A stretch of DNA of 64,000 nucleotides, taken from Crambe crambe (lineage: Eukaryota; Porifera; Demospongiae; Poecilosclerida; Crambeidae). A program made the position numbers and the translations under genes. Below the pieces are notes generated by a model. The model was not told the origin of the DNA. It ran no database searches and was given only the letters and a program-made list of their open reading frames with translations. Each line of letters begins with the position of its first letter. Position 1 is the first letter of the stretch. The stretch is taken from positions 1,021,001-1,085,000 of the forward strand of contig OZ004583.1 of assembly GCA_963924555.1 (NCBI GenBank). The letters are read 5' to 3'. Shown here one piece after another: positions 1 to 10,801 of this stretch.

Positions 1-177
1 AGTGAATTTTTCAAGTCTGTACCAAAACTTTCCGTTTAAATCTCCAAAGCCATTTACATATTCAGTCCAATTGCGATAGAAGTTGACAGAACCACTGAGC
101 CTTCTCTGAATGACCAACCACTTTCCCCCGTCTGTATCCATGTCACACTGAGCAAAGAACTACTAGGCTGTGTGTTG
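1..177 (-). pseudogene. FReD copy A: partial fibrinogen-domain exon, cut by the window edge
   Basis: The reverse strand encodes the N-terminal part of a fibrinogen domain (a CD-x-D-T-D-GGKW block, then GFGDL). It resembles the copies at 2543-3064 and 28027-29757. Before the conserved cysteine the similarity ends in unrelated sequence, and no exon 1 follows before the next copy starts at 387. The flank 1-370 is nearly identical to 2890-3300, so both belong to one duplicated block. It looks like a relic. The rest of the exon lies outside the window, so its 3' part cannot be judged. Confidence 0.6.
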
Positions 178-386
178 TGCAATAGAGTCTAGTAGCGCCC
201 TGCATGTGCATAATGGGAATGCTCAATTGTAATTACGATAATAGGCTTGATGCTCTAGGATAGTGTTGACAAAAACTATTGATCAAAAATGAATAATCAT
301 ACAATTTAAAATTCACTCCCATAATAATTGTGCACAATCACTGTTTTTAGTTTGTGTTCACATAGCTAGGTAGTTTTGATGAGACA

Positions 387-1298
387 TCATTTGCAAGTAC
401 TGGTACTGCTGCATCTCTTTGGACGTATCTTCATTTGAATCTTTGTGAATCTGACATTGTACCAATTAGGATAGTTAGTTGTATAGTTGGAATTCAGGTG
501 GGCATAAGAACAAGCATTGTGCCACCATGCACCTGCTCTGTTTACAACACAGTTGCTACTAATGTTATCATTATCACGGTCTGGAGTGCTGAAAGATGCT
601 CCATTGTTATGGGCCATTGCATCAAATGTACCTCCCACTCCCTGGCCTTGTCCAATGGTTAGTCGGTAGTTGGTTTCAGTCCCACCCACTTTGAACAGTT
701 GGTAGGTCCAAACAATGGATGGTTTGAGTCCATTCCCAAGTTCAATACGCAGTTCCACGTTCTCTCGTGTGGTGAGACAGTGAATCTTTTCCAGTCCGTA
801 CCAAAATTCTCCCTCCAGATCTCCAAAGCCACTCACATAGTCGGTCCAATTGCGATAGAAGTTGACAGAGCCATTGATCCTACGCTGGATGACCAACCAC
901 TTTCCTCTATCTGTCTCCATGTCACAACGAGCAAATAGCTTTGCTAAGCCTGCTTGAAAACTTGGGACAACATTGCAGACATCTGTTATTTCATAGCTGC
1001 CAGAATTAGCTGATGGAAATACCTCTTTAATCTAGCATAGAAGATAACGATCTATTATTCCAAACACTACATTCTATAAAGGTCAAGGTAGTCTTTGGTT
1101 GCAGAGGATTCTTGAGAATTAATTAGTTATACTACACATAGGTACCTGACAGCAGTCATGGAATCCAGCACCAGAACAACTTCCTCTCAAAGTTGTCAGA
1201 TTTCGCAGCAAGTTTTGGTAGTTAGTAGCACAGTTAGTGGGAACACCTTGTGCATGGGCAAGAAGGAAAGTTGCAATAACAATACTGAGAACACTCAT
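387..1298 (-). CDS. FReD copy B: secreted fibrinogen-related protein (2 exons)
   Basis: Exon 1 is 1146..1298 (51 codons) and exon 2 is 387..1031; the intron is GT-AG, phase 0, 114 bp. The predicted product is 265 aa. Exon 1 begins MSVLSIVIATFLLAHAQG, a clear signal peptide, then a short stalk ending GFHDCCQ. Exon 2 starts IKEVFPSANSGSYEI, the usual entry to a fibrinogen domain. It contains [40 protein letters not shown], the DRDND calcium-site motif, WWH and the terminal MKIRPKRC block. Members of this family (ficolins, FREPs, tenascin heads) bind carbohydrates or acetyl groups outside the cell. Compared with copy D it has lost four codons around WYN-VRF, before FTKIQM, in a normally conserved loop; this may affect folding. 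A TATA box lies at 1371. The ligand is unknown. Confidence 0.88.
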
Positions 1299-1370
1299 GG
1301 TGAGGTAGCAGGTAAGGACTTTTTAACTCTTAAAATCTCCAGCTAGTTCTACTAGAGATCATGAAAGTGA

Positions 1371-1381
1371 CTCTTTTTATA
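1371..1381 (-). promoter_or_regulatory. TATA box of FReD copy B
   Basis: The reverse strand reads TATAAAAAGAG about 73 bp upstream of the ATG at 1298. The same motif recurs at nearly the same distance before most array copies, which argues for a real core promoter. Confidence 0.65.
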
Positions 1382-2085
1382 GTCATGCACACACAGCCTG
1401 TTGGTATCATAATGACCACACCCACCAACTGTCCTGGCAATTGTAATAATATGATGGCGTTGGGTGCATGTCAGTTCATTAATTAGTTGAGCAGGTCCAT
1501 GCACGCATGCATGCGTATTCTTATTGTAAAGTATGCGATTGATGCAACCTTTTTTGTGTAATAAAATCAACCATCACATGATGGCTTGAATGTCATGCTA
1601 CAATTATCATAGGTGTGACCATATCAAGAAAGAGTTGATTTAGACACTACTCTGAATGTCCATTATTGGAGCATATCACTCTTTTATTATCATAGACATT
1701 GTGTTTTTGCTCATTTGAAATCTGTTGTTCATTAGCGAGCATGTTACTGTTATTATAATGAAGAATCAGATATCACATATCACACTCCATAGCTATACAT
1801 CAGCTTGTAGGATGTACATTAGGCTTATATGAGAACTTCTAATTCCTTATTGTGTGGACTGTGCATGTGGTGTGTTTCATAGCTGTGCAGTTTGCATTGA
1901 AGATTATCTCTACACATATAGCATGCCATGCATACATACTACTTCTATGGAGTGCTGAACAGATAGTGACTTTATGGATGGTTGCTACATATCTCCCAAT
2001 CTTGTACACTGACTGGATACTAATGAGCTGTGGCCTCGCTCACCACACGAATGTGTATTACAATATAGCTATCATATATACCTGG

Positions 2086-2176
2086 TAGCAGTCAGGGAAT
2101 CCATCACCACTGATATTTCTTTCATCTTGCAGCATGTTTTGGTAGCTTCTTGCACAGTGGCTAAGTGGGAACAATG
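2086..2176 (-). pseudogene. Orphan FReD exon 1 relic
   Basis: The reverse strand encodes a degenerate stalk (ARSYQNMLQDE then GDGFPDC) followed by a GT donor. It matches the second half of FReD exon 1 (ATNYQKLLQD, FHDCCQ). The signal peptide part is lost and the first cysteine of the terminal CC pair reads Tyr. It is the sister of the relic at 7797-7886. Confidence 0.6.
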
Positions 2177-2230
2177 TATGGAGAAATAATGACGATTAGC
2201 CTGTAACCAATAGCTGCACCTATGTAGCAA

Positions 2231-2540
2231 CTGTTGTTATGTTCTGCAATTCCCATGTACATGTCAGTTTGTTCACATGTCGTGTGCATGTATTGATTCA
2301 TGATGTTTTTGACATCATATAATTTCATGTTACTATTATTGTGATGATGATGTCATTGCATCATTCTGCTACATATAATTGCTGCTATGACGATGTCATA
2401 ATAACGATTATAATGGATGAGTGGAACCATATACCTTGTATGCAAAGCTGACAATACTCTTTGTATTAATAATAATTGTGATACTAGATAGTAGCAACAG
2501 CTATAACATATTCAGTTTTTATGTTGTAATGATTTTAGGC
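2231..2540. other. Intergenic DNA without a recognised gene
   Basis: AT-rich sequence with tgatgatg-type runs. No coding potential or repeat structure worth naming was seen. Confidence 0.4.
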
Positions 2541-2542
2541 AT

Positions 2543-3064
2543 CATTATATACTGCATCGCTTTGAACGTATCTTCATTTGAATCTTTGTGTACTTGACAG
2601 ATCTTCCGTTGATGTACAGGTCGGGCCTTGAAGATGCGTACCTTGCATTGAGGTTAGCATGATAACAGGCACTGTACCACCATGCGCCATGGCCTTGTAT
2701 TATAGCACAGTTATGGGCAGGGTCCAGATCATTATCACGATCTAGAGTAGTTAGGCCATTGGATCATAAGTACCACCCACTCCCTGTCCCTCTCCAATGG
2801 TTAGTCGGTAGTTAGTTTCAGCCCCTCCCACTTTGAACAGTTGATAAGTCCAGACTAATAATGGCCTGGGTCCATTCCCAAGTTCAATACGCAGTTCCAT
2901 GTCTTCTTGTGTGGTGAGGCAGTCCGTACCAAAACTCTCCATTTAAATCTCCAAAGCCATTTCAGTCCAATTGTGATAGAAGTTGACAGAACCACTGAGC
3001 CTTCTCTGAATGACCAACCACTTTCCCCCGTCTGTATCCATGTCACACTGAGCAAAGAACTACT
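2543..3064 (-). pseudogene. FReD copy C: broken fibrinogen exon
   Basis: The block is collinear with exon 2 of copy N (28027-28674) but carries several indels. Sequence is missing in the DRDND-to-AMA region near 2745. The stretch encoding GLEKIH is lost near 2920. A further deletion removes the codons around YVNGF near 2960. No exon 1 follows. The reading frame is split between overlapping fragments, so no full-length product is possible. Its flank to 3300 matches 1-370. Confidence 0.82.
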
Positions 3065-3296
3065 AGGCTACCTACACATGTGTGTTGTGCAATAGAGTCT
3101 AGTAGCGCCCTGCATGTGCATAATGGGAATGCTCAATTGTAATTACGATAATGGGCTTGATGCTCTAGGATAGTGTTGACAAAAACTATTGATCAAAAAT
3201 GAATAATCATACAATTTAAAATTCACTCCCATAATAATTGTGCACAATCACTGTTTTTAGTTTGTGTTCACATAGCTAGATAGTTTTGATGAGACA

Positions 3297-4220
3297 TCAT
3301 TTGCAAGTACTGGTACTGCTGCATCTCTTTGGACGTATCTTCATTTGAATCTTTGTGAACCTGACATATCTTGATCCATTGAACCAGTTAGGATAGTTAG
3401 ATGTATAGTTGGAATTCAGGTGGGCATGAGAACAAGCATTGTGCCACCATGTACCTGCTCTGCTTACAACACAGTTGCTACCAGTGTTATCATTATCACG
3501 GTCTGGAGTGCTGAAAGATGCTCCATTGTTATGGGCCATTGCATCAAATGTACCTCCCACTCCCTGGCCTTGTCCAATGGTTAGTCGGTAGTTGGTTTCA
3601 GTCCCACCCACTTTGAACAGTTGGTAGGTCCAAACAATGGATGGTTTGGGTCCATTCCCAAGTTCAATACGCAGTTCCACGTTCTCTCGTGTGGTAAGAC
3701 AGTGAATCTTTTCCAGTCCGTACCAAAATTCTCCCTCCAGATCTCCAAAGCCACTCACATAGTCAGTCCAATTGCGATAGAAGTTGACAGAGCCATTGAT
3801 CCTACGCTGGATGACCAACCACTTTCCTCTATCTGTCTCCATGTCACAACGAGCAAATAGCTTTGCTAAGCCTGCTTGAAAACTTGGGACAACATTGCAG
3901 ACATCTGTTATTTCATAGCTGCCAGAATTAGCTGATGGAAATACCTCTTTAATCTAGCATAGAAGATAACGATCTATTATTCCAAACACTACATTCTATA
4001 AAGGTCAAGGTAGTCTTTGGTTGCAGAGGATTCTTGAGAATTAATTAGTTATACTACACATAGCTACCTGACAGCAGTCATGGAATCCAGCACCAGAACA
4101 ACTTTCTCTCAAAGTTGTCAGATTTCGTAGCAACCTTTGGTAGTTAGTAGCACAGTTAGTGGGAACACCTTGTGCATGGGCAAGAAGGAAAGTTGCAATA
4201 ACAATGCTGAGAACACTCAT
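3297..4220 (-). CDS. FReD copy D: secreted fibrinogen-related protein (2 exons)
   Basis: Exon 1 is 4068..4220 (51 codons) and exon 2 is 3297..3953, phase 0, giving 269 aa. The signal peptide and DCCQ stalk are followed by a full fibrinogen domain. Over the first two thirds of exon 2 it is almost identical to copies B and E at nucleotide level. It differs mainly in the segment between DRDND and FTKIQM (NTGSNCVVSRAGTWWHNAC, then SNYPNWFNGSR), the part that forms the ligand face in related lectins. The stalk reads RESCSG where most copies have RGSCSG. TATA box at 4297. The 5' flank to about 5460 is duplicated at 23440-24460. Secreted, ligand unknown. Confidence 0.9.
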
Positions 4221-4296
4221 GGTGAGGTAGCAGGTAAGGACTATCTTACTAGCTCTTAAAATCTCCAGCTAGTTCTACTAGAGATCATGAAAATGA

Positions 4297-4307
4297 CTCT
4301 TTTTATA
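4297..4307 (-). promoter_or_regulatory. TATA box of FReD copy D
   Basis: TATAAAAAGAG on the reverse strand, 77 bp upstream of the ATG at 4220. Confidence 0.65.
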
Positions 4308-5031
4308 GTCATGCACACACAACCTGTTGGTATCATAATGACCACACCCAGCAACTGTCCTGGCAGTATTGTAACAATATGATGGCATTGGGTGCATGTG
4401 TCCATCGACCACTTCATTAATTAGTTGAGCAGGTCCATGCACGCATGCGTATTCTTATTGCATATGTGATTGACGTAATCTTTTATAATGCATTTATGGA
4501 CATCATCAGTGTAATAAAATCAACCATCACATGATGGCCTGTTACATTATTGGATGAGTTGAATATCATGCTATGATTATCATAGGTGTGACCATATCAA
4601 GAAAGAGCTGATTTAGACACTAAGCTGGATTTCCATCATTGGAGCTTTCGTTATTATAGACATTGTGTCATGCTTGTTGAAGTCTTGCCATGGATGCATT
4701 AAAGACTAGCTGTGCCACTATGCACCTCCATCATGAATTATTCATGTATGTGTAGCTACATTACTACTTCTAAGGAGTGTTAAACAGATTTAGTGACTTT
4801 ATGGATGGTTGCTATTTCCCAATCTTGTACACTGACTGGAAACTGATGAGCTGTGGTACGTATATTAGTTAACTGGGTGTGTTCGCATGTCAGAGTTTGC
4901 TCTCATGTAGTGTGTATGTATCATTAATGATGTTTTTGACTTCAAAGTGCAGCATTGATTTTTCATGTTACTATTATTATGATGATGTCATTGCATCATC
5001 CTGCTATATTTAGATTTCTTGCTGCTATTAA

Positions 5032-5178
5032 TCAGAGAGTGCAGTAGCACTCTCTATGTAGGGATGACGCGGACGGCCGTGCGCGCCGCCTATAGACTAA
5101 TACAAAAGTGAAATTCTAGTTCCCCCACTTAGACCTAACAAAAGCTACTGTGAATGATTATCCAGCCTAATAGAGCCT
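5032..5178. repeat. Dispersed hairpin-bearing repeat, copy 1
   Basis: It begins with a 9-bp perfect inverted repeat (agagagtgc / gcactctct), followed by a CpG-rich patch and a tail ending in tgattatccagcc. Further copies lie at 5272-5410 and 24246-24390. No coding potential. Likely a non-autonomous mobile element, superfamily not recognised. Confidence 0.6.
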
Positions 5179-5271
5179 ACTACAATGTGCAGACCAAGTT
5201 TCAGGACCAGGGAGCTTACCGTTTCAGAAATACGGTAAGCAAGTAAATCGCTGGATTCTTCTTCTTCTCTA

Positions 5272-5410
5272 TCAGAGAGTGCGGTAGCACTCTCTATGTA
5301 GTGATGACCCGGACGGCCGCGTGCGCCGCCTATAGACTAATACAAAAGTGAAATTCTAGTTCCCCCACTTAGACCTAACAAAAGCTACTGTGAATGATTA
5401 TCCAGCCTAC
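5272..5410. repeat. Dispersed hairpin-bearing repeat, copy 2
   Basis: A second copy about 240 bp from the first, in the same orientation. The sequence between them (from gcagaccaagtttcagg at about 5190) also occurs at 25405-25490, where it runs into a TTA microsatellite. Confidence 0.6.
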
Positions 5411-5494
5411 TACAATCAGTCTACACTAAGACCCACTATAATTGGGTACTCAGGAATGTACATTATCAGCAACCACAAAATAATAATACATCAA

Positions 5495-6075
5495 TATTCA
5501 GCTATTTTTCAAGATAAATATTGATTCATCATACTCTGCCCAATTCCTTCACTTCATATTATTTAGTACTTTCCTGACAGAACCCATGTTGATTGGAGTA
5601 TGAATTACTAACCAGTTCAAAGTTGCAGCAGTTTCTTGTTAGTGGGAACACTTCGAGCATGTGAAAAATCTTGCATCTTGAAATAGAATTGATGAGATTA
5701 TCACTTGACTCTTTTTATGATAATCACATCCTGTAACCAATAGCTCCACCTAGCAACTATCCAGGCAGTTTTGCAACTCCTGGTGTGTATGTCAGTTGCT
5801 CTCATGTCATGTGCATGTGCATGTGATGTGTTAGATGACATGGCAATGGTACAATTTGAAGTCAAAGAAGGCATAATTAACTTGATCTATTTATAGCTCT
5901 AATTATGACGACATCATGTCGAATAACAGTACGCATTGTGTTATTACTCTATACCGCATCACTGACAATGAGTCATTGACAATCAATCCATCAAATTTAA
6001 TCATCACACTTCCTAAATATTTCACTCCCATAATAGTAAAATACAGAGTTTGAATATAGTTAAGTTATTGATGAG
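5495..6075. repeat. Duplicated block (pair with 12153-12745) with a relic exon 1
   Basis: About 580 bp downstream of a FReD 3' end matches the segment before copy H almost base for base. It contains a degenerate exon 1 at 5612-5685 (ttagtgggaacacttcgagcatg replaces the usual gtgggaacaccttgtgcatg) and its own weakened TATA element near 5709. It is the remains of a gene whose exon 2 has been lost. Confidence 0.65.
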
Positions 6076-6078
6076 ACA

Positions 6079-7008
6079 TCATTTGCAAGTACTGGTACTG
6101 GCACTGCATCTCTTCGGACGTATCTTCATTTGAATCTTTGTAAACTTGACCCATCTTGATCCATTGTACCAACTAGGATGAGAAGATGTATAGTTGCCAT
6201 TGAGGATGACATTAGAACAATGGCCGTGCCACCATGCACCATATGATACAGCACAGTTGCCACCATAGCCATCATTATCACGGTCTGGAGTGGTAAAAGA
6301 CCTTCCATTGTTATAGGCCATTGCATCATATGTACCACCCACTCCCTGGCCTTGTCCAATGGTTAGTCGGTAGTTGGTTTCAGTCCCACCCACTTTGAAC
6401 AGTTGGTAGGTCCAAACAATGGATGGTTTGAGTCCATTCCCAAGTTCAATACGCAGTTCCACGTTCTCTCGTGTGGTGAGACAGTGAATCTTTTCCAGTC
6501 CGTACCAAAATTCTCCCTCCAGATCTCCAAAGCCACTCACATAGTCAGTCCAATTGCGATAGAAGTTGACAGAGCCATTGATCCTACGCTGGATGACCAA
6601 CCACTTTCCTCTATCTGTCTCCATGTCACAACGAGCAAATAGCTTTGCTAAGCCTGCTTGAAAACTTGGGACAACATTGCAGACATCTGTTATTTCATAG
6701 CTGCCAGAATTAGCTGATGGAAATACCTCTTTAATCTAGCATAGAAGATAACGATCTATTATTCCAAACACTACAGTCTATAAAGGTCAAGGTATAGTCT
6801 TTGGTTGCAGAGGATTCTTGAGAATTAATTAGTTATACTACACATACGTAGCTACCTGACAGCAGTCATGGAATCCAGCACCAGAACAACTTTCTCTCAA
6901 AGTTGTCAGATTTCGCAGCAAGTTTTGGTAGTTAGTAGCACAGTTAGTGGGAACACCTTGTGCATGGGCAAGAAGGAAAGTTGCAATAACAATGCTGAGA
7001 ACACTCAT
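6079..7008 (-). CDS. FReD copy E: secreted fibrinogen-related protein (2 exons)
   Basis: Exon 1 is 6856..7008 and exon 2 is 6079..6735, phase 0, 269 aa. The domain order is signal peptide, cysteine stalk, fibrinogen domain. The N-terminal two thirds of the domain are essentially those of copies B and D. The P-subdomain instead reads DRDNDGYGGNCAVSYGAWW and SHPSWYNGSRWVKFTK, close to copy H. A B/D-like front joined to an H-like back suggests gene conversion or unequal crossing-over inside the exon. All expected cysteines are present. TATA box at 7081. Ligand unknown. Confidence 0.9.
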
Positions 7009-7080
7009 GGTGAGGTAGCAGGTAAGGACTTTTTAACTCTTAAAATCTCCAGCTAGTTCTACTAGAGATCATGAAAGTGA

Positions 7081-7091
7081 CTCTTTTTATA
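7081..7091 (-). promoter_or_regulatory. TATA box of FReD copy E
   Basis: TATAAAAAGAG on the reverse strand, 73 bp upstream of the ATG at 7008. Confidence 0.65.
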
Positions 7092-7796
7092 GTCATGCAC
7101 ATGCACACACAGCCTGTTGGTATCATAATGACCACACCCACCAACTGTCCTGACAATTGTAATAATATGATGGCGTTGGGTGCATGTCAGTTCATTAATT
7201 AGTTGAGCAGGTCCATGCACGCATGCGTATTCTTATTGTAAAGTATGCGATTGATGCAACCTTTTTTGTGTAATAAAATCAACCATCACATGATGGCCCT
7301 GTTGCATTATTGGATGAATTGAATGTCATGCTACGATTATCATAGGTGTGACCATATCAAGAAAGAGTTGATTTAGACACTACTCTGAATGTCCATTATT
7401 GGAGCATATCACTCTTTTATTATCATAGACATTGTGTTTATGCTCATTTGAAGTCTGTTGTTCATTAGCGAGCATGTTACTGTTATTATAATGAAGAATC
7501 AGATATCACATATCACACTCCATAGCTACATCAGCTTGTAGGATGTACATTAGAATTCCTTATTGTGTGGACTGTGCATGTGGTGTGTTTCATAGCTGTG
7601 CAGTTTGCATTGAAGATTATCTCTACACATATAGCATGCCATGCATACATACTACTTCTAAGGAGTGCTGAACAGATAGTGACTTTATGGATGGTTGCTA
7701 CGTATCTCCCGATCTTGTACACTGACTGGATACTAATGAGCTGTGGCCTCGCTCACCACACGAATGTATATACAATATAGCTATCATATATACCTG

Positions 7797-7886
7797 GCAG
7801 CAGTCAGGGAATCCATCACCACTGATATTTCTTTCATCTTGCAGCATGTTTTGGTAGCTTCTTGCACAGTAGCTAAGTGGGAACAA
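7797..7886 (-). pseudogene. Orphan FReD exon 1 relic
   Basis: The frame encodes FPLSYCARSYQNMLQDE and then GDGFPDCCQ followed by a GT donor. It still resembles the second half of FReD exon 1 but has no in-frame signal peptide and no exon 2 before copy E begins. Confidence 0.6.
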
Positions 7887-7930
7887 TGTATGGAGAAATA
7901 ATGACGATTAGCCTGTAACCAATAGCTGAC

Positions 7931-8160
7931 AGAAGTAAAAACCATAACTCATATAATTCATGAGTAAACCGCAGCCTGTAAACTTAACAAATTTTACCCA
8001 GTACATAACCGATCTCCAACTATGTGTTATATATATAAGAAGCAATAATTAATAAGCTGCAAAGGATTAAAGCACACTGAGCACACTGATTAAACTTGTA
8101 TATATAGTTGGGGACGAGGCTATAGTTGGTACACAACTAATAGTTATTATTTAAGAAATT
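7931..8160. other. Downstream flank of copy F
   Basis: No gene. The tract from 7925 to 8140 (gtaaaaaccataactcat onward) recurs at 18870-19070 downstream of copy K, so copies F and K share a duplicated 3' flank. Confidence 0.5.
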
Positions 8161-9059
8161 TTATTTGCAAGTACTAGTAGCACTGATGCATCTTTTTGGA
8201 CGTATCTTCATCTGGATTTTTGTGAAGTAAAAATACCGTGACCCATCAAACCAATTAGGTCTATTTGCTTGAATGGGAGCATCATACGGTCCATTAAAGT
8301 TAGACCTGAAACAGCTGTAGTACCACCATGCAGCTCCAACACCTCTAGCACAGCAACTTCCATTACCATGATCCGAAGTGCTGAAGGGCCTCCCATTGTG
8401 ATAGGCCATTGGATCGAATGTACTTCCCACTCCCTTGAACTGTCCAATGGTCAGCTGGTAGTTTGTTTCAGCCCCACCCACTTTGAACAGCTGATACGTC
8501 CAGACTATGAATGGTTCTGTTCCATTCCCAATCTCAATACGCAGTTCCACGTCCTCTCGTGCAGTGAGACAGTGAATCTTTTCCAGTCTGTACCAAAATT
8601 CTCCCTCCAGATCTCCAAAGCCACTCACATAGTCAGTCCAATTGCGATTGAAGTCAACGGAGCCATTGATCCTACGCTGGATGACCAACCACTTTCCTCC
8701 ATCTATCTCCATGTCACAATGAGCAAATAATTCCAAATTGCCTGTTCGAAAACTGGAAGCAACATTGCAGACATCTGCTATTTCATAGCTGCCAGAATCT
8801 GCAGGTGGAAATAGCTCTTTGATCTAGCATAGAAGATAATGATCCATTATCCCAAACACTACATTCTATACTTAAATTTTGGAGAATTCATTAGCCTTAT
8901 TATTACCTGACAGCAGTCATAAAATGCAGCATCAGAACAACTTCCTCTCAAAGTTGTCAGATCTTGTAGCAACTTTTGGTAGTTAGTAGCACAGTTAGTG
9001 GGAACACCTTGTGCATGGGCAAGAAGGAAAGTTGCAATAACAATGCTGAGAATTTCCAT
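8161..9059 (-). CDS. FReD copy F: secreted fibrinogen-related protein with altered calcium site
   Basis: Exon 1 is 8907..9059 and exon 2 is 8161..8823, phase 0, 271 aa. Signal peptide MEILSIVIATFLLAHAQG; an in-frame ATG five codons upstream (9074) is possible, but paralogues start at this methionine. The fibrinogen domain is of the K/Q type (GQFKGVGSTFDPMAYHNG, then PNWFDGSRYFYFTK). The usual DRDND reads SDHGNGSCC, so the aspartates that normally bind calcium are mostly gone and an extra cysteine appears. It may have lost calcium-dependent binding, or be starting to decay despite an open frame. TATA box at 9131. Confidence 0.85.
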
Positions 9060-9130
9060 GGTGGTAGTGACCATCTATCTACACCAGCAAAAGAATATCT
9101 GTGCTGTGAGTTAAATACTTGACTCCTTGA

Positions 9131-9141
9131 CTCTTTTTATA
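9131..9141 (-). promoter_or_regulatory. TATA box of FReD copy F
   Basis: TATAAAAAGAG on the reverse strand, 72 bp upstream of the ATG at 9059. Confidence 0.6.
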
Positions 9142-9359
9142 GTTTCAACCTGGCCACCCTGGCATCACAATTCCCACCTTTACTTATGAATGTTATTTTA
9201 ACTAAATGGTGCATTAGCTATTATAGCTTTGATCTCCAACAAAATGAATATTCATGTAACATGTGTATGCATGTGCAGCATGCTGTTGCTTGCTTGTCAT
9301 TATTAATTAAGCTGCAACTACAAATGTATAGTCACTGTATTATTTTGCGCACTGCATGC

Positions 9360-9490
9360 TACATCTTTTGGGCATATCTTCATTTGGACTTTATAAAGTA
9401 GAAATATTGTGAGTACTGGAAGCATCACACTATGCATTCAAGTTATACCTGAAAAATAGTTGCAGTAACACATGAAAGTCATAATATATT
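9360..9490 (-). pseudogene. Degenerate FReD exon 2 3' fragment
   Basis: The tract catcttttgggcatatcttc and what follows is a decayed match to the last ~120 bp of FReD exon 2 (the block encoding FTKIQMKIRPKRC). Stops and indels prevent translation. Confidence 0.5.
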
Positions 9491-9689
9491 GGGGGGGTAT
9501 ACTTCACTCCTCGTGAGAGGCCAGATAATATAGTTCTAGAGAATGCTCAACTGAACATAGCAGCAGTAATGGAACACCTATGGTAATCATGCAAATTGAG
9601 ATTACGTCATATTCAGTGCTCATGTGCATACACATACATTTATTTGGTCCAGAGGATCTCTCTTCACAAAGATCAATTGAAGAGAACAT

Positions 9690-10530
9690 ACTCAAGGATG
9701 GACGAGCTTTTTTTTGCACTGTATGGGTGCTATCTTCAAGGCTCCTGCAACCCACTGACTGCCTGTAGTATCTTTAACACCTATATGTCCTGCCCATCTT
9801 GTTATATGGCTGTGAGGCCTGGTTTCTGACTGATCCGCTCCTACAAAAGCTGGAACAGTTTCAGGGTGAAGTTGGAAGAAGGATTTTGAGATTACCTAGC
9901 AGCTAAAATCAGACTCAGATGGCCAAGTTTCAAAGTCATTATCCTCATATGCAAACTATCCCTAATTTGCAAAACTATAATTGCAGATTCCTCTTGCACC
10001 AGCTCACGTCTATTTCAATCACTCGCTCACTCAGCATTGGCCTAGTGCAAAATGGAATTTCTTTCAGAACCAATTATTGGGTTGAATGCCTCAAGTCACC
10101 TGAGGAGGCTGTCAACATTGTAAAAGGGGCTAAGGCTGTGCACACTCTCACCCCTCCCTTATATACATCACTGATGACAGAATGGTTAATGAATGGTGCG
10201 AGGTATGGAACAGTGCTCTTGAGTATGGCACCAAAGACACAAAGACAGGTTAAAACACCTTCAAGATCCCTGTATTTGGTGATTGTATTTGCCCACACTA
10301 TAACAGATGGCAACCTCACATCACTTCCTTTGGGCTTTATTATAGTATCCATCAACTCAACCCCTCCCATATGTGACAGTGTCAACTTTAGTCATTGTAA
10401 TGTTATTCTTTGTTTTCTTTTCTCATGCCCATCTGTGGTCAATAAAAGTTTGCCTTGTCTTCCCTTGCCTTTTGACCTTAGACCCCATGAACGCATGCCC
10501 ACAACACTTAGCAAGCTTATCTAAGTGGAT
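9690..10530 (+). mobile_element. Decayed non-LTR retrotransposon fragment (RT C-terminal region)
   Basis: One forward frame gives ACSIFNTY; after a frameshift the next gives PILLYGCEAWF, LLQKLEQFQG and GRRILRLP. This is the region that typically ends the reverse-transcriptase ORF of LINE-type elements in aquatic invertebrates (a YGCExW motif, then RRIL). Further downstream WNSALEYGTKDT and a CPHY patch fit the same type of ORF. Several stops and frame changes make it dead. A 201-codon open frame starting at 9919 is in the wrong frame and is not treated as a gene. Confidence 0.65.
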
Positions 10531-10798
10531 TGTAGGCACTTGGCTTATTTGGAGTGTAGACCTAGATGAGTCATGACACTAGCACCCTGCATGTGCATAA
10601 TGGGCATGCTCAATTGTAATTGTCTTCATACAGCCCATTAATGTTGCAAATTGCCCTAGTATTTAGATGTTATCACTTTAGGATTATTGATCAAAATGGA
10701 TAATCATACCATTTAAAAAAACAACAACAAAATCACCCCATAATAATTATGCTAATGCACAAATCACTGTTTGAGTTCACATACGTAGTTTTGATGAG
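10531..10798. other. Intergenic DNA downstream of FReD copy G
   Basis: The segment from 10580 resembles the tract at 3100-3290 (gcatgtgcataatggg). No gene seen. Confidence 0.4.
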
Positions 10799-10801
10799 AC
10801 A

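Larger units (their letters stand above)
1299..2230. repeat. Duplicated upstream segment (pair with 7009-7930)
   Basis: The region 5' of copy B matches the region 5' of copy E over about 900 bp, with small indels. The shared run covers the promoter, the tract containing aatcaaccatcacatgatgg, and the orphan exon 1 relic at its far end. No other gene is visible. This indicates duplication of a whole FReD unit with its upstream DNA. Confidence 0.75.
4221..5470. repeat. Segmental duplication shared with 23433-24460
   Basis: About 1.0-1.2 kb upstream of copy D is nearly identical to the region upstream of copy M. The match includes the distinctive tract gacttcaaagtgcagcattg and ends within the hairpin-bearing repeat described separately. 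Copy D holds one extra internal block (about 5180-5410) that the other side lacks. Confidence 0.75.
7009..7930. repeat. Duplicated upstream segment (pair with 1299-2230)
   Basis: Matches the 5' flank of copy B, including the orphan exon 1 at 7797-7886. Small indels separate the pair. No additional gene was seen. Confidence 0.7.

Noticed and set aside
9919..10524. 201-codon forward frame
   Set aside because: It overlaps the decayed retroelement in a different frame from the RT-like text and has no domain-like pattern.
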